Shown: positions 26,823-37,565, counted from the stretch's first letter. The stretch: DNA of 64,000 nt from Sphingomonas insulae (GCF_010450875.1 NZ_CP048422.1:2267001-2331000); one strand, 5' to 3'. Notes: generated from the letters alone by a model not told the origin. Made by a program: numbers and translations.

Positions 26823-28873
26823 TGCGCCGCTACCGCATCTGCCGGCATCTCGCTCACGCTCGGTCGATCGAGGCGCGGGGCGGCAAGGCAAGTGCGGATG
26901 CCATAGCCGATGATCGATACCACTACCGCCAGAAACAGCGCGCACAACGCCGCGTCGATACGGTCGTTCATCACCACCCGGTTCATCTCGCCCAGCGATT
27001 TGGCGGGCGCGAGCACCGCGCCGCGTGCCGCCGCATCCGCAAAGCGGCCGGCGTGCGCCAGGAAGCCGACGCGCAGATCGGCAGAGAACAGCTTCATCAG
27101 GCTGGCGGTCACCGTGCACAGCACCAGCCAGCCTGCGGGCAGGATCGTCACCCATGCATAGCGTTCACGCTTCATCCGGAACAGGACCACCGTCGCCAAG
27201 ACAAGCGCCACCGCGGCGAGCATCTGGTTCGATATGCCGAACAGCGGCCACAGCGTGTTCACCCCGCCCAGCGGATCGGTGACGCCCTGATAGAGGAAGA
27301 AGCCCCAGGCGGATACGCACAGCGCGGTGCCGACGAGGCCCGGCACGAGGGACGTCGCGTTGCGGAAACGCGGCACCGCCAGCCCGATCAGGTCCTGCAG
27401 CATGAACCGGCCGGCGCGCGTCCCGGCATCCACCGCGGTAAGGATGAACAGCGCTTCGAACAGGATCGCGAAATGATACCAAAAGGCCATCATGCCAGCG
27501 CCGCCGATCAGCTTGCTGAAGATGTGCGCCATGCCGACCGCCAGTGTCGGCGCGCCACCGGCGCGGCTGATGATCGTCGTCTCGCCCACGTCAGTCGCGG
27601 TATTCGCGATCGTCTCCGCGCTGATTGGAAAGCCCATCGCGGTTACGGCGGCGGCGGCGCTGGCGGCATCGGTGCCGACGATCGCCGCCGGGCTGTTCAT
27701 CGCGAAATAGACGCCGGGGTCGATGATCGATGCGCCGACCAGCGCCATGATGGCGACGAAGCTTTCCATCAGCATCGCGCCATAGCCGATGAAGCGTGCG
27801 TCCCCCTCGCTCGCGATCAGCTTGGGCGTCGTCCCGCTGGCGATGAGCGCATGGAAGCCGGACACCGCGCCACAAGCGATGGTGATGAACAGGAACGGAA
27901 ACAGCGATCCCGACCAGACCGGCCCGCTGCCATCGACGAACCGGGTCATTGCCGGCATCCGCATCGGCGGTGCGACGACGACGATGCCGATCGCCAGCGC
28001 GGCGATCGCGCCGATCTTGAGAAAGGTCGACAGGTAGTCGCGCGGCGCCAGCAGCAGCCACACCGGCAGCAGCGCCGCCACCGCGCCATAACCGATCAGG
28101 ATCCAGCACAATTGCACGGGCGTGTAGGTGAACCACGGCGCCCAGGCGGCCGACGCGGCAACATCCTGGCCATAGACGATCGCGAGGATCAGCCCGACCA
28201 GTCCGAGCAACGACACCTCGCCGATCCGCCCCGGCCTGATCCAGCGCGTATAGACGCCCATCAGCAGCGCGAGCGGGATCGTTGCGGCGACGGTGAACAT
28301 CCCCCACGGACTGTCCGCCAGCGCCCGGACGACGATCAGCGCCAGCACCGCCAGGATGATGACCATGATCATGAACGCGCCGAACAGCGCGATCGTGCCG
28401 GGCACCGCGCCCATCTCCATGCGGATCAGTTCGCCGAGCGAACGTCCGTCGCGACGCATCGACAGGAACAGCACCATGAAGTCCTGCACCGCGCCCGCCA
28501 GCACCACGCCGGCGAGGATCCATAGCATCCCCGGCAGATACCCCATTTGCGCGGCGAGCACCGGGCCGACGAGCGGGCCGGCACCCGCGATGGCGGCGAA
28601 ATGGTGGCCGAACAGCACGCGCCGATCGGTGGCGACGAAATCGAGTCCATCGGGATGGCGCACGGCGGGGGTAGGGCGGGACGGATCGATCCCGACCACA
28701 ACCCTGGCGAGATAGAGCGAATAGAAGCGATAGGCGATCAGATAAACGGACACCGCGGCGACGACGATCCAGATCGCGCTGATCGCCTCTCCACGCGCGG
28801 TGGCGATCATCGCGAGCGCGGCGGCGCCGACCAAGGCGAGCGCGATCCAGCCGATGCGGCCTGCGATGGTCAT
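26819..28873 (-). CDS. cstA: CstA-family carbon-starvation/pyruvate transporter
   Basis: A 684-residue inner-membrane protein with about 16 to 18 hydrophobic segments. Family hallmarks are RRVLFGHHFAAIAGAGPLVGP near residue 90, SGTTPKLIASEGDARFIGYG in the middle, and PLFGISNQMLAAVAL towards the end. CstA-type proteins import peptides or pyruvate during carbon starvation. It follows acs on the same strand, 193 bases away, which fits joint use when acetate or pyruvate is the carbon source. A small inverted repeat lies between them. Confidence 0.93.
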   Translation of the reverse strand: MTIAGRIGWIALALVGAAALAMIATARGEAISAIWIVVAAVSVYLIAYRFYSLYLARVVVGIDPSRPTPAVRHPDGLDFVATDRRVLFGHHFAAIAGAGPLVGPVLAAQMGYLPGMLWILAGVVLAGAVQDFMVLFLSMRRDGRSLGELIRMEMGAVPGTIALFGAFMIMVIILAVLALIVVRALADSPWGMFTVAATIPLALLMGVYTRWIRPGRIGEVSLLGLVGLILAIVYGQDVAASAAWAPWFTYTPVQLCWILIGYGAVAALLPVWLLLAPRDYLSTFLKIGAIAALAIGIVVVAPPMRMPAMTRFVDGSGPVWSGSLFPFLFITIACGAVSGFHALIASGTTPKLIASEGDARFIGYGAMLMESFVAIMALVGASIIDPGVYFAMNSPAAIVGTDAASAAAAVTAMGFPISAETIANTATDVGETTIISRAGGAPTLAVGMAHIFSKLIGGAGMMAFWYHFAILFEALFILTAVDAGTRAGRFMLQDLIGLAVPRFRNATSLVPGLVGTALCVSAWGFFLYQGVTDPLGGVNTLWPLFGISNQMLAAVALVLATVVLFRMKRERYAWVTILPAGWLVLCTVTASLMKLFSADLRVGFLAHAGRFADAAARGAVLAPAKSLGEMNRVVMNDRIDAALCALFLAVVVSIIGYGIRTCLAAPRLDRPSVSEMPADAVAAQ

Positions 28874-28993
28874 TGATCCGTCTCCCTCGCATCCTGCCTA
28901 ATGGGGGCTGGGGCTAGGGACAACCCGGACCAGTCCATTTGCGAGACGGCAATCATGCGGGGCGGAGGGATTGACGCGGGGGTCCCAAACACC

Positions 28994-29024
28994 CCGTCAC
29001 TCCGGAACAAGTCCGGGATGACGG
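28994..29024. repeat. Short inverted repeat between acs and cstA
   Basis: CCGTCACTCCGGA (28994-29006) and TCCGGGATGACGG (29012-29024) are near-perfect reverse complements (11 of 13) around a 5-base loop. The CGTCATCCCGGAC-type core is a familiar dispersed extragenic palindrome of alphaproteobacteria. Here it could also reduce read-through from acs. Confidence 0.6.
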
Positions 29025-29066
29025 AGGCATTGTAGTAAGGTTTGGGCGCCAATCTCCCCGGACGTC

Positions 29067-31004
29067 TCAGCTAACCCTGTTAGCGACCAGATCGTCGACC
29101 ACCGCAGGGTCCGCCAGCGTTGAGGTATCACCGAGGCTCGACGTATCCCCTTCGGCGATCTTGCGGAGGATGCGGCGCATGATCTTGCCCGACCGGGTCT
29201 TCGGCAGGGCGGGTGCGAACTGCAACTTGTCCGGCGTGGCGATCGGCCCGATCTCCTGCCGCACCCATGCCACCAGGCTCTTGCGCAATTCGTCGTCGCC
29301 GTCACGCCCGGCGTTCAGCGTCACATAGGCGTAGATGCCCTGGCCCTTGACGTCGTGCGGCATGCCGACGACCGCGGCCTCGGCCACCGCCTCGTGCAAC
29401 ACGAGGGCACTTTCGACCTCCGCGGTGCCCATGCGGTGGCCCGACACGTTGATGACGTCGTCGACGCGGCCGGTGATCCAGTAATAGCCGTCGGCATCGC
29501 GGCGACAGCCGTCGCCGGTGAAATACTTGCCCTCATAAGTGGTGAAATAGGTCTGGAAGAAGCGGTCGGCGTCGCCCCAGACACCGCGCATCTGGCCCGG
29601 CCAGCTTTGCGTGATGCACAGGTTGCCCTGCGACGCACCGACCAGCACGCTGCCCTTGTCGTCGACCAGTTGCGGCGCGACGCCCGGCATCGGCTTCGAT
29701 GCCGATCCCGGCTTCATCGGGACGGCGCCGGGGATGGGGGCGATCATGATGCCGCCGGTTTCCGTCTGCCACCACGCATCGACGATCGGTGCGCGACCGT
29801 CACCGACGATGTCGTGATACCAGCGCCACGCCTCCGGATTGATCGGCTCGCCGACCGACCCCAGCAGCTTGAGCGACGAACGGTCGGTCCGGTGGACGTA
29901 ATCGTCACCTTCCTTCATCAGGGCACGCAACGCCGTGGGCGCGGTGAAAAGCGTATGGACCTTGTGCCGGTCGACCACCTGCCAGATACGGCTGGCATCC
30001 GGCCATGTCGGCAACCCTTCGAACATCAGCGTCGTCGCGCCGTTCGATAGCGGTCCATAGAGGATGTAAGTGTGACCGGTGACCCAGCCGATGTCGGCCG
30101 CACACCAGAATATCTGACCGGGCTTATAATCGAATGCGACCTTGAACGTGAAGTCCGCCCAGAGCAGGAAGCCGGCGGATGTGTGCAACACCCCCTTGGG
30201 TTTGCCGGTCGAACCGCTGGTGTAGAGGATGAACAACGGGTCTTCCGCCGCCATCGTTTCGGCCGGACAGTCGCTGCCCACGGTCGCGACCGCCTCGTGG
30301 TACCAGACGTCGCGCTCGCCCATCGCCACGTCGGCGCCAGTCGCCTTGACGACGATCACGCGCTCCAGTCCCGGCGCGCGGGTGGCGGCTTCGTCGACGC
30401 AGGCTTTCAATTTGATGCGCTTGCCACCGCGCCGCCCCTCGTCGGCGGTGATGACGATCCGCGATCCGCAATCCTCGATCCGGCCGGCGAGCGCGTCGGC
30501 GGAAAACCCGCCGAACACCACCGAATGGATCGCGCCGATCCGTGCGCAGGCGAGGGCCGCATAGGCCGCCTCGGGGATCATCGGCATGTAGAGCGTCACG
30601 CGGTCGCCCCTGCCGACGCCCTGCGCTTTCAACACGTTGGCGAAGCGGCACACTTCAGCGTGCAGTTCGCGATAGGTGATGTGGCGCGCGTCCTCACCCG
30701 GCTCGTCGGGCTCCCAGATGATTGCGACGGTATCGCCGTTCTTCGCGAGATGCCGGTCGAGGCAATTGGCGGCGACGTTCAATTGACCGTCGGCGAACCA
30801 TTTGATGTGGAAGTCCGCCTGGGCGAACGACCAGTCGCCCGCGATCGTGGGTTGCTTGATCCATTCGAGCCGCTTGGCCGCCTGATCCAGCCAGAAACCG
30901 CCGGGGTTGCTCGCCGCCGCCTCATACAATTCGGCGTAGCCCTTCGCATCGAGGCTGGCATTCGTCCAATCGCCGCTGATCGGATAGATTTCTGGATCGG
31001 TCAT
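29067..31004 (-). CDS. acs: Acetyl-CoA synthetase
   Basis: This 645-residue AMP-forming ligase turns acetate, ATP and CoA into acetyl-CoA. Core motifs are [69 protein letters not shown] and the C-terminal acylation-sensitive [17 protein letters not shown], whose Lys is the usual acetylation switch. I chose ATG 31004 ([10 protein letters not shown]), with GAAGG upstream. No acetyltransferase or deacetylase gene is adjacent. Confidence 0.96.
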   Translation of the reverse strand: MTDPEIYPISGDWTNASLDAKGYAELYEAAASNPGGFWLDQAAKRLEWIKQPTIAGDWSFAQADFHIKWFADGQLNVAANCLDRHLAKNGDTVAIIWEPDEPGEDARHITYRELHAEVCRFANVLKAQGVGRGDRVTLYMPMIPEAAYAALACARIGAIHSVVFGGFSADALAGRIEDCGSRIVITADEGRRGGKRIKLKACVDEAATRAPGLERVIVVKATGADVAMGERDVWYHEAVATVGSDCPAETMAAEDPLFILYTSGSTGKPKGVLHTSAGFLLWADFTFKVAFDYKPGQIFWCAADIGWVTGHTYILYGPLSNGATTLMFEGLPTWPDASRIWQVVDRHKVHTLFTAPTALRALMKEGDDYVHRTDRSSLKLLGSVGEPINPEAWRWYHDIVGDGRAPIVDAWWQTETGGIMIAPIPGAVPMKPGSASKPMPGVAPQLVDDKGSVLVGASQGNLCITQSWPGQMRGVWGDADRFFQTYFTTYEGKYFTGDGCRRDADGYYWITGRVDDVINVSGHRMGTAEVESALVLHEAVAEAAVVGMPHDVKGQGIYAYVTLNAGRDGDDELRKSLVAWVRQEIGPIATPDKLQFAPALPKTRSGKIMRRILRKIAEGDTSSLGDTSTLADPAVVDDLVANRVS

Positions 31005-31094
31005 CACGCACCTTCGACAGGGAACCGCGGGTGCCGGGCGACACCCGCGGGAGGACCTAGCCAAGCGGCGAGCGCGATGCCAGCCGCCGCAACG

Positions 31095-31922
31095 TCATCG
31101 ACCCAGGAAGGTCAGCAGATCGCTGGTCAGCCGGTCGCCGTGGGTGGCGAACAGGCCGTGCGGCGCGCCGTCATATTCCACCAGCTGGCTGTTTGCGATC
31201 CCGACCGATGCGGCGCGGCCGGCAGCGTCGATCGGCACGGTGGCGTCGGCGGTGCCGTGGATGATGAGCGTGGGTACGGAAAACGCGCCGAGGTCGGGCC
31301 GGAAGTCGGTGTGCCCGAACGCCTGCGCGCAGGCCAGCGTCGGCTTCAGTCCCGCCTGCATCGCCGTCGCCGTCGCCCAATCGAGGACGTCGTCGCTGAC
31401 CGGATGGCTAATGACGCCGACGCCGAAGAACTGCTTGAAGAAGGCGTCGCGGAAGAAGTGAGCGCGATCCTTCTGGATGTTCGCGCCGATCTCCTGCAAT
31501 TTTTCCTCGGGCGTGCCGTGCGGATTGTCCTCGGTCTTCAGCATGTACGGCACGACCGATGCGATCAGGCCGGCGGCGATCACGCCCTTGCCGCCGTGCC
31601 GGCTCATGTAGCGCGCGACCTCGCCGCCGCCCATCGAAAAGCCGATGACCGCCGCGTCGCTGTCTGCCCCGGTTGCTGCCATGACGTCGGCTAGATCGTC
31701 GGCCAGCGTATCATAGTCGTAGCCGCTCCACGGCTGGCCCGAGCGTCCAAAGCCGCGCCGATCATAGGCGATCGCGCGAAACCCCGCATCCGCCAGTGCC
31801 ATCATCTGCGGATCCCAGCTGTCGGCGGACAACGGCCAGCCGTGCAGCAGGATCACCGGACGACCCGATCCCCAGTCCTTGACGTAGATGTCGGTGCCGT
31901 CGCGCGTTTTGACATAAGGCAT
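31095..31922 (-). CDS. Alpha/beta hydrolase, chloroperoxidase-like
   Basis: A 275-residue cytoplasmic hydrolase. It has VILLHGWPLSADSWDPQM with the oxyanion-hole HG, the nucleophile elbow GFSMGGGEVARY (Ser), the acid in LIIHGTADATVP (Asp) and the catalytic His in YDGAPHGLF. This matches the cofactor-free haloperoxidase/perhydrolase group. The true substrate is unknown; peroxidase activity of such proteins is often a side reaction. Start is ATG 31922. The much longer open frame upstream is only the antisense of the DUF885 gene. Confidence 0.9.
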   Translation of the reverse strand: MPYVKTRDGTDIYVKDWGSGRPVILLHGWPLSADSWDPQMMALADAGFRAIAYDRRGFGRSGQPWSGYDYDTLADDLADVMAATGADSDAAVIGFSMGGGEVARYMSRHGGKGVIAAGLIASVVPYMLKTEDNPHGTPEEKLQEIGANIQKDRAHFFRDAFFKQFFGVGVISHPVSDDVLDWATATAMQAGLKPTLACAQAFGHTDFRPDLGAFSVPTLIIHGTADATVPIDAAGRAASVGIANSQLVEYDGAPHGLFATHGDRLTSDLLTFLGR

Positions 31923-32048
31923 GATGCGAAATCCTTTCAGGCATTTGCTGCCGGTCAACGATGGCGGCGGGCTGCCGTTCCTCGTGGGGTGGCATTCCTG
32001 AAGCGTGCCTGCCAGCATCGGGAAAACACGCGAATCGAGGAGTAGGGT

Positions 32049-33794
32049 ATGCGTATCATCCTGGCGGCATCGCTGCTGGCCATCGCCGTGGCGGGCTGTT
32101 CGTCCGGCAAGCCGGCGGCGTCGAACGAAGGCGTCGCCGCGCCGGCGGTGGCACCGACGAAGGCCAGCAACTGGGCGCAGTTCCGGGACGGCTTTGTCGA
32201 GGGCTGGTTCAAGCTCGATCCCGCCAATGCCGTCTACCAGGGCCGGCACGACTTCGATGGGCAGTTGCCCGACTGGAGCGCGGCAGGGCTGAAACGCCAG
32301 TCGGAATTTCTGCACCAGGCGATCGACCGTGCGAGGGCGTTCGGCGATGGCGACCTGGCGCCGCAGGAGAAATTCGAACGCGATTATCTGATCCGCGTCG
32401 CCGAGGGTAAGCTGTTCTGGCTGGACGATGCGGACCAGCCGCACAGCAACCCGGCCTATTACGTCGGCGGGGGGCTGGATCCCAACGTCTATATCGCGCG
32501 GCCCTATGCCGATGCGCCGACGCGGATGAAGGCGCTGATCGCGTTCCTGCAACGCGTACCGGCGGCGGCGGGGAACATTCGCGCCAATCTGAAGACCCCC
32601 ATGCCGCGTTCGTTCGTCGATTATGGGGTCGCAGGTTTCAATGGCTTTGCCGATTATTATGTCGGTGATGCGAAGACGGCGTTCGCCGACGTCGCCGATC
32701 CGGCCCTGCAGGACCAGTTGACGCAGGCCGCCACCGCGGCGAGCGCGGCGATGCGCGATCTTGGCACGTGGCTGTCGGGGCAGCGCGCGAATGCGACCGG
32801 CGATTTCGCGCTGGGCGCGGATCGGTTCCAGCGGATGGTACGTGCCACCGAAGGCGTCGACACCTCGCTCGACGCGCTGGAAGCGGCGGGGCGCGCCGAC
32901 CTGAAGCGCAATCAGGACGCGCTGGCAGCGGCATGCAAGCTGTTCGCCAAGGGCAGGACGATCCCCGAATGCATCGACAAGATGAACGCGAACAAGGCCG
33001 CCGACGGTCCGGTGGCCGAGGCACGCCGACAGATCCCGGTGCTGCGCGCGTTCGTGGTCAAGAACGACCTGGTGAGCATTCCCGGCACGGAAGAGGCGAA
33101 GGTGGAGGAAAGTCCGCCCTACAACCGCCAGAATTCGGCCTATATCGACCCTGCCGGGCCCTATGAGAAGAATATCCCGTCGGTCTATTACATCTCGCCG
33201 CCGGACCCGGCATGGGACCAGAAAACCCGCGACGCTTTCGTGCCGGGCAAGAAGGATTTGCTGTTCACCTCGATCCATGAGGTGATGCCGGGGCATTTCC
33301 TCCAGTTCCTGCACGCCAACCGGTCCAGGTCGATGTTCGGCCGCATCTTCGTCGGCTACGCCTTCGCCGAAGGCTGGGCGCACTATACCGAGGAAATGAT
33401 GTGGGAGGCCGGGCTGAACAAAGGCGATGCCGAGACCCACGTCGGCCAGATCAGCAATGCGCTGCTGCGCGACTGCCGCTTCCTGTCTGCCATCGGCCTG
33501 CACGCGCGCGGGATGACGCAGGAGCAGAGCCTGCAGATGTTCCGCGAGCAATGCTATCAGGACGAAGGCAATTCGCGCCAACAGGCGGCGCGCGGGACCT
33601 ATGACCCGGCCTATCTCAACTATACCCTCGGCAAGCTGCTGATCCGCAAGCTGCGCGAGGACTGGACTGCCAGCCGCGGCGGTCGCGAGGCGTGGAAGGC
33701 GTTCCACGACCAGTTCCTCAGCTATGGCGGCCCGGCCATTCCGCTGGTCCGCCAGCAGATGATGGGTGAACCGGAGGCCAAGGCGGTATTCTGA
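32049..33794 (+). CDS. DUF885-family lipoprotein, probable metallopeptidase
   Basis: A 581-residue exported protein with a lipoprotein signal (IILAASLLAIAVAGCSSGKP). The DUF885 hallmarks are in the last third: SIHEVMPGHFLQFLHAN and YAFAEGWAHYTEEMMWEAG. The HE-x-x-PGH and EGWAHYTEE pair resembles a gluzincin zinc site, so a peptidase role is likely but unproven. It is divergent from the hydrolase gene across 126 bases; nothing else nearby hints at a substrate. Confidence 0.88.
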   Translation: MRIILAASLLAIAVAGCSSGKPAASNEGVAAPAVAPTKASNWAQFRDGFVEGWFKLDPANAVYQGRHDFDGQLPDWSAAGLKRQSEFLHQAIDRARAFGDGDLAPQEKFERDYLIRVAEGKLFWLDDADQPHSNPAYYVGGGLDPNVYIARPYADAPTRMKALIAFLQRVPAAAGNIRANLKTPMPRSFVDYGVAGFNGFADYYVGDAKTAFADVADPALQDQLTQAATAASAAMRDLGTWLSGQRANATGDFALGADRFQRMVRATEGVDTSLDALEAAGRADLKRNQDALAAACKLFAKGRTIPECIDKMNANKAADGPVAEARRQIPVLRAFVVKNDLVSIPGTEEAKVEESPPYNRQNSAYIDPAGPYEKNIPSVYYISPPDPAWDQKTRDAFVPGKKDLLFTSIHEVMPGHFLQFLHANRSRSMFGRIFVGYAFAEGWAHYTEEMMWEAGLNKGDAETHVGQISNALLRDCRFLSAIGLHARGMTQEQSLQMFREQCYQDEGNSRQQAARGTYDPAYLNYTLGKLLIRKLREDWTASRGGREAWKAFHDQFLSYGGPAIPLVRQQMMGEPEAKAVF

Positions 33795-33897
33795 CGGACT
33801 GCGCATGGAGCCACCGGCATCCTCCCGGGCAAGGCGTGTGCGCCGCGCGTCGGTGACGATGGGGTAGCCTCCAGGCATCGTGCCCGTGGCTGCCCCT

Positions 33898-35295
33898 TCA
33901 GCGCGACACCTGTGTCCCCGGCTGCTCGTCCTCAGCCTCGTCGCTGCGCGGATTGCGGATCGATGGCCTGAGGCGCGCGAGGCTGCACAATCCCGCCACC
34001 AGCGCCAGCCCGGCGGCGACCAGTGGTGGCGCCATGCCGCCGCCCACACCCATCGCCAGCAGCGCGGCGACCATCGTCGCGCCCGTCGTCTGTCCGACCA
34101 GTCGCACCGTGCCGACTAGGCCGCCCGCCGCCGCCGCCCGTTCGCGCGGTGCAGACCCTATAATGAGGCGGGCATTGGGCGGCAGGAACAGGCCGAACCC
34201 CGATCCGCACAGCGCCATGCGCCAGGTGATATCGACATAGGCCGCATCGGCGGGCAGCGTCGCGATCAGCAATAAGGCCACGATCGACACCGCCATGCCG
34301 ACCCCGCCCAGGATGCCCGCCGGCACGCGATCGGACAACCAGCCCGCCAACGGCGCCACGATCATGTTCGTCAGCGGCCATGGCGCGATCGCCGCGCCGA
34401 CTTCCGCGGCCGTGAAGCCATAGCCGTGCTGCAACCGGAACGGCGTCGACAGCAGCAGGGTCATCGATGCGGTGAATGCGGTGTAGGCGCCGACCGCCGA
34501 CAGCGCGATCACCGGTTTGGCCAGCAGGTCGATCGGCAGGATGGGCTTTGCTTCCCGCCGTTCACGCCGGATGAAGAACCAGCCGATACCCGCGCCCAAC
34601 GCCACGATCGCCGCCGACACGACCGGGCTGTCGCCGTGCACCGCGCTTTCGGCGCCGGAGATGACCAGCCCGATCATACTCGCGCAAATGACCGCGCCGA
34701 GTACGTCGAACGGCTCGTCGCGCGGCTGCGGTGCGGGCAGGGCGCGACCGAGTGCTAGGCTGAGCAGTGCGAACGGCACCGCGCTCGCAAACACCCACGG
34801 CCATGGCGCGATGCCCAGCACCAGCCCGCCGATCGTCGGAGCCAGCGCGGCCGAACTCGACACGACCACCGAATTGATGCCGAGGCCGCGACCCAGCTGC
34901 CTGCCGGGGTAGATCGACCGGATCAGCGCCGACGACACGCTCAACGCCGCCGCCGCCCCCAGCGCCTGCGCTGCCCGCACGACGAGCAGGAACGGCAGGC
35001 TTTTGGCAAAGAAGCACAGCATTGTGGCGATTGTGAACACCAGCTGCCCGAACTGGTAGGTGCGCTTCAGCCCGAACCGGTCGCCGAGCCCGGCGAACGG
35101 CAGGATCATCATCGCCAGGATCAGCTGATACACGGTGACGACCGCCACCACCGCGCTGTTGCCGACGTTCAGGTCGCGCGCGATCGTCGGCAGCGCCACC
35201 GTGGCGATGCCGCCATCGATGATCACCAATGCGGTCCCGGCAGAAATCGCGCCGATCGCGACATAGCGGCGGGGCAGGGGCAGGCCGTCGGTCAT
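33898..35295 (-). CDS. MFS transporter, DHA2-like exporter
   Basis: A 465-residue inner-membrane carrier with about 12 to 14 hydrophobic segments. The first helices contain LVIIDGGIATVALPTIARDL, an acidic residue in helix 1 as in drug exporters. The motif-A-type loop LGDRFGLKRTYQFG and a motif-C-like PTIGGLVLGIAPWPWV also appear. The substrate is not known. It lies head to head with the S9 peptidase gene, with about 90 bases between starts. Confidence 0.88.
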   Translation of the reverse strand: MTDGLPLPRRYVAIGAISAGTALVIIDGGIATVALPTIARDLNVGNSAVVAVVTVYQLILAMMILPFAGLGDRFGLKRTYQFGQLVFTIATMLCFFAKSLPFLLVVRAAQALGAAAALSVSSALIRSIYPGRQLGRGLGINSVVVSSSAALAPTIGGLVLGIAPWPWVFASAVPFALLSLALGRALPAPQPRDEPFDVLGAVICASMIGLVISGAESAVHGDSPVVSAAIVALGAGIGWFFIRRERREAKPILPIDLLAKPVIALSAVGAYTAFTASMTLLLSTPFRLQHGYGFTAAEVGAAIAPWPLTNMIVAPLAGWLSDRVPAGILGGVGMAVSIVALLLIATLPADAAYVDITWRMALCGSGFGLFLPPNARLIIGSAPRERAAAAGGLVGTVRLVGQTTGATMVAALLAMGVGGGMAPPLVAAGLALVAGLCSLARLRPSIRNPRSDEAEDEQPGTQVSR

Positions 35296-35388
35296 GCATT
35301 TCTCACATTCATAACGACATGCTCGTCATGCTTCGCATTGCGCACCAACGCATTGGACGGCACAAACGGCGCATCCATGGGAGATACG

Positions 35389-37527
35389 ATGCCGATGATC
35401 CTCCGTAGCCTGCTGCTCGCCTCGACCCTCCTTGCGGCTGCCCCTGCCGTCGCCCAAGTGAAGGCGCCTATGACCGACATGACCACCGACAACGACCCCT
35501 ATATCTGGCTTGAGGACAAGGATGGCGCGAAGCCCCTTGCCTGGGTTGAGGCCGAGAATGCCCGGACGCTGCCGCGGCTGCAGAACGATCCGCGCTACAA
35601 GACCTTCTATGCTGAGGCACTGGCGATCGCGTCCGCCAAGGATCGCATTCCGATGCCGAACCAGCTGTTCGGCCGCATCTACAACTTCTGGCGCGATGCC
35701 GATCATCCGCAGGGCATCTGGCGCTGGACGACCGAGGTCGGCTATGCCGCCGCGCAGCCGCAATGGACGACCGTACTCGACCTCGATGCGCTGTCGAAGG
35801 CGGAAGGCAAGAAATGGGTATGGAAGGGCGCATCCTGCCTCCAGCCCGACGAACGCCTGTGCCTCGTCGCACTGTCCGAGGGCGGCGAGGACGCGATCAG
35901 CTATCGCGAATTCGACCTGGCACAGGGCCAGTTCGTCAAGGGCGGGTTCGCGCTGTCCAAGTCCAAGCAGGGTGCGTCCTGGCTCGACAAGGATACGCTG
36001 CTCGTCAGCCGCGACTGGGGTGCGGGGACGATGACCGCGTCCAGCTATCCCTTCGTGGTCAAGCTGGTGAAGCGCGGCCAGCCGCTGGATCAGGCGCAGG
36101 AGGTATTCCGCGGCCAGCCGACCGACCAGCTTGGCACCTATGCCGGCGTCATCACCGACGGGCAGGGCAACCGCCTCGTCGCAATCCAGCGGCGCACGAC
36201 CTTCTTCGGCGGCGAGACGCACGTCTGGACACCCCAGGGAACCAGGAAACTCGACATTCCCGCCCGCACATCGCCCGCCGGCATGGTCGCCGGGCAGGTG
36301 CTGTTTCAGACCAGCGATCCGTGGGGCGCGATCCCCGCGGGGGCGGTGGCGTCCGCACCGCTCGCCGATGTGGTGGCCAATACGATCAAGCCGACCGTGA
36401 TCTTCTCGCCGACGCCGCGCCAGTCCGTCGACGAGGTGGTGACGACCAGGAACGACGTCGTGCTGATCTATAACGACAACGTCCGCGGCCGTGCGGCGAT
36501 CTATACGCCGGGCAAGGGCGGCTGGACGTCGCGGCCGGTGGCCCTGCCGGACAATGCGTCGCTCGGCGTGGCGAGCGCCGACGACAAGAGCGACCACGCC
36601 TATCTGACGGTCACCGGTTTCCTGACACCGACGACGCTGCTGCCCCTCGACGCGGCGGCGGCGACCGCGGCGAGGCCGGTCAAGACGCTGCCCGCCAAAT
36701 TCGACGCGGCCAATCTGACCGTCGAACAGCATGAGGCGACTTCGACCGACGGGACGAAGGTCCCGTATTTCGTCGTGCATCGCAAGGGCATCGCGCTCGA
36801 TGGAACGACGCCGACGATCATGACGGCGTACGGCGGGTTCGAGGTGCCGATGCTGCCGAGCTACAACGCATCGACCGGCAAGCTGTGGCTTGAACGCGGC
36901 GGCGCCTATGTGCTCGCCAACATCCGTGGCGGCGGCGAATTCGGCCCCAAGTGGCACGATGCCGGCCGCAAGACGAAGCGCCAGGTGATCTATGACGACT
37001 TCGCCAGCGTCGCCAGGGATATGTTCGCGCGCAAATTGACCAGTCCGCAGACGCTCGGCATCTATGGCGGGTCCAACGGCGGCCTGCTGATGGGCGTAGA
37101 GTTCAACCAGCATCCCGATCTGTGGAAGGCGGTCACCATCCAGGTGCCGTTGCTCGACATGATCCGCTACGAACATATCGCGGCGGGCGCGTCCTGGGTC
37201 GACGAATATGGTTCGGTCAGCGTGCCGGAGGAGAAGGCCTTTCTCCAGACGATCTCGCCCTATCAGAACATCAAGAAGGGCGTGGCCTATCCGGAACCCT
37301 ATATCTGGACGACGACCAAGGACGATCGCGTCGGTCCGCAGCACGCCCGCAAGTTCGCCGCCAGGCTGAAGGAATATAACATGCCGTACCTGTTCTACGA
37401 GGATACGGCCGGTGGCCATTCGGGCGATGCCGACATCGAGCAGGGCGCGCGTCTGCAGGCGTTGCAGATGACCTATTTCGCCCAGAAGCTGATGGGGCCG
37501 CCCCGGCAGCAGACCGCCGCGAAGTAA
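35389..37527 (+). CDS. Prolyl oligopeptidase-family serine peptidase (S9A), exported
   Basis: The 712-residue product carries a signal peptide (MILRSLLLASTLLAAAPAVAQ), a seven-bladed propeller (about residues 60-430), and a C-terminal alpha/beta hydrolase domain. The catalytic Ser is in GIYGGSNGGLL, the Asp in TTTKDDRVGP and the His in TAGGHSGDAD. The AYGGFEVP and NIRGGGEFGPKWH segments are family hallmarks. Such enzymes cut short proline-containing peptides in the periplasm. I prefer ATG 35389, with GGGAG upstream; ATG 35377 also fits. Confidence 0.92.
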   Translation: MPMILRSLLLASTLLAAAPAVAQVKAPMTDMTTDNDPYIWLEDKDGAKPLAWVEAENARTLPRLQNDPRYKTFYAEALAIASAKDRIPMPNQLFGRIYNFWRDADHPQGIWRWTTEVGYAAAQPQWTTVLDLDALSKAEGKKWVWKGASCLQPDERLCLVALSEGGEDAISYREFDLAQGQFVKGGFALSKSKQGASWLDKDTLLVSRDWGAGTMTASSYPFVVKLVKRGQPLDQAQEVFRGQPTDQLGTYAGVITDGQGNRLVAIQRRTTFFGGETHVWTPQGTRKLDIPARTSPAGMVAGQVLFQTSDPWGAIPAGAVASAPLADVVANTIKPTVIFSPTPRQSVDEVVTTRNDVVLIYNDNVRGRAAIYTPGKGGWTSRPVALPDNASLGVASADDKSDHAYLTVTGFLTPTTLLPLDAAAATAARPVKTLPAKFDAANLTVEQHEATSTDGTKVPYFVVHRKGIALDGTTPTIMTAYGGFEVPMLPSYNASTGKLWLERGGAYVLANIRGGGEFGPKWHDAGRKTKRQVIYDDFASVARDMFARKLTSPQTLGIYGGSNGGLLMGVEFNQHPDLWKAVTIQVPLLDMIRYEHIAAGASWVDEYGSVSVPEEKAFLQTISPYQNIKKGVAYPEPYIWTTTKDDRVGPQHARKFAARLKEYNMPYLFYEDTAGGHSGDADIEQGARLQALQMTYFAQKLMGPPRQQTAAK

Positions 37528-37535
37528 GCCGCGGC

Positions 37536-37565
37536 GTCATCGCGGGGCGCGACCCCCGCGATGAC
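37536..37565. terminator. Strong hairpin after the S9 peptidase gene
   Basis: GTCATCGCGGGG (37536-37547) and CCCCGCGATGAC (37554-37565) pair perfectly over 12 bases with a 6-base loop. It starts nine bases after the peptidase stop and just before the 3' end of the convergent tRNA-Ser, so it could serve both. It lacks a T run and may also be a member of the dispersed palindromes. Confidence 0.6.

Noticed and set aside
26690-28525. A 611-codon plus-strand frame opposite cstA
   Set aside because: High GC keeps antisense frames open. The Arg/His-rich translation has no domain, while cstA is a clear gene.
31095-34049. A 984-codon minus-strand open frame
   Set aside because: Only the last 275 residues are a real hydrolase; the rest is antisense to the DUF885 gene and has no family pattern.
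35326-37419. A 697-codon minus-strand frame opposite the S9 peptidase
   Set aside because: Same cause: an antisense shadow of a strongly supported gene.
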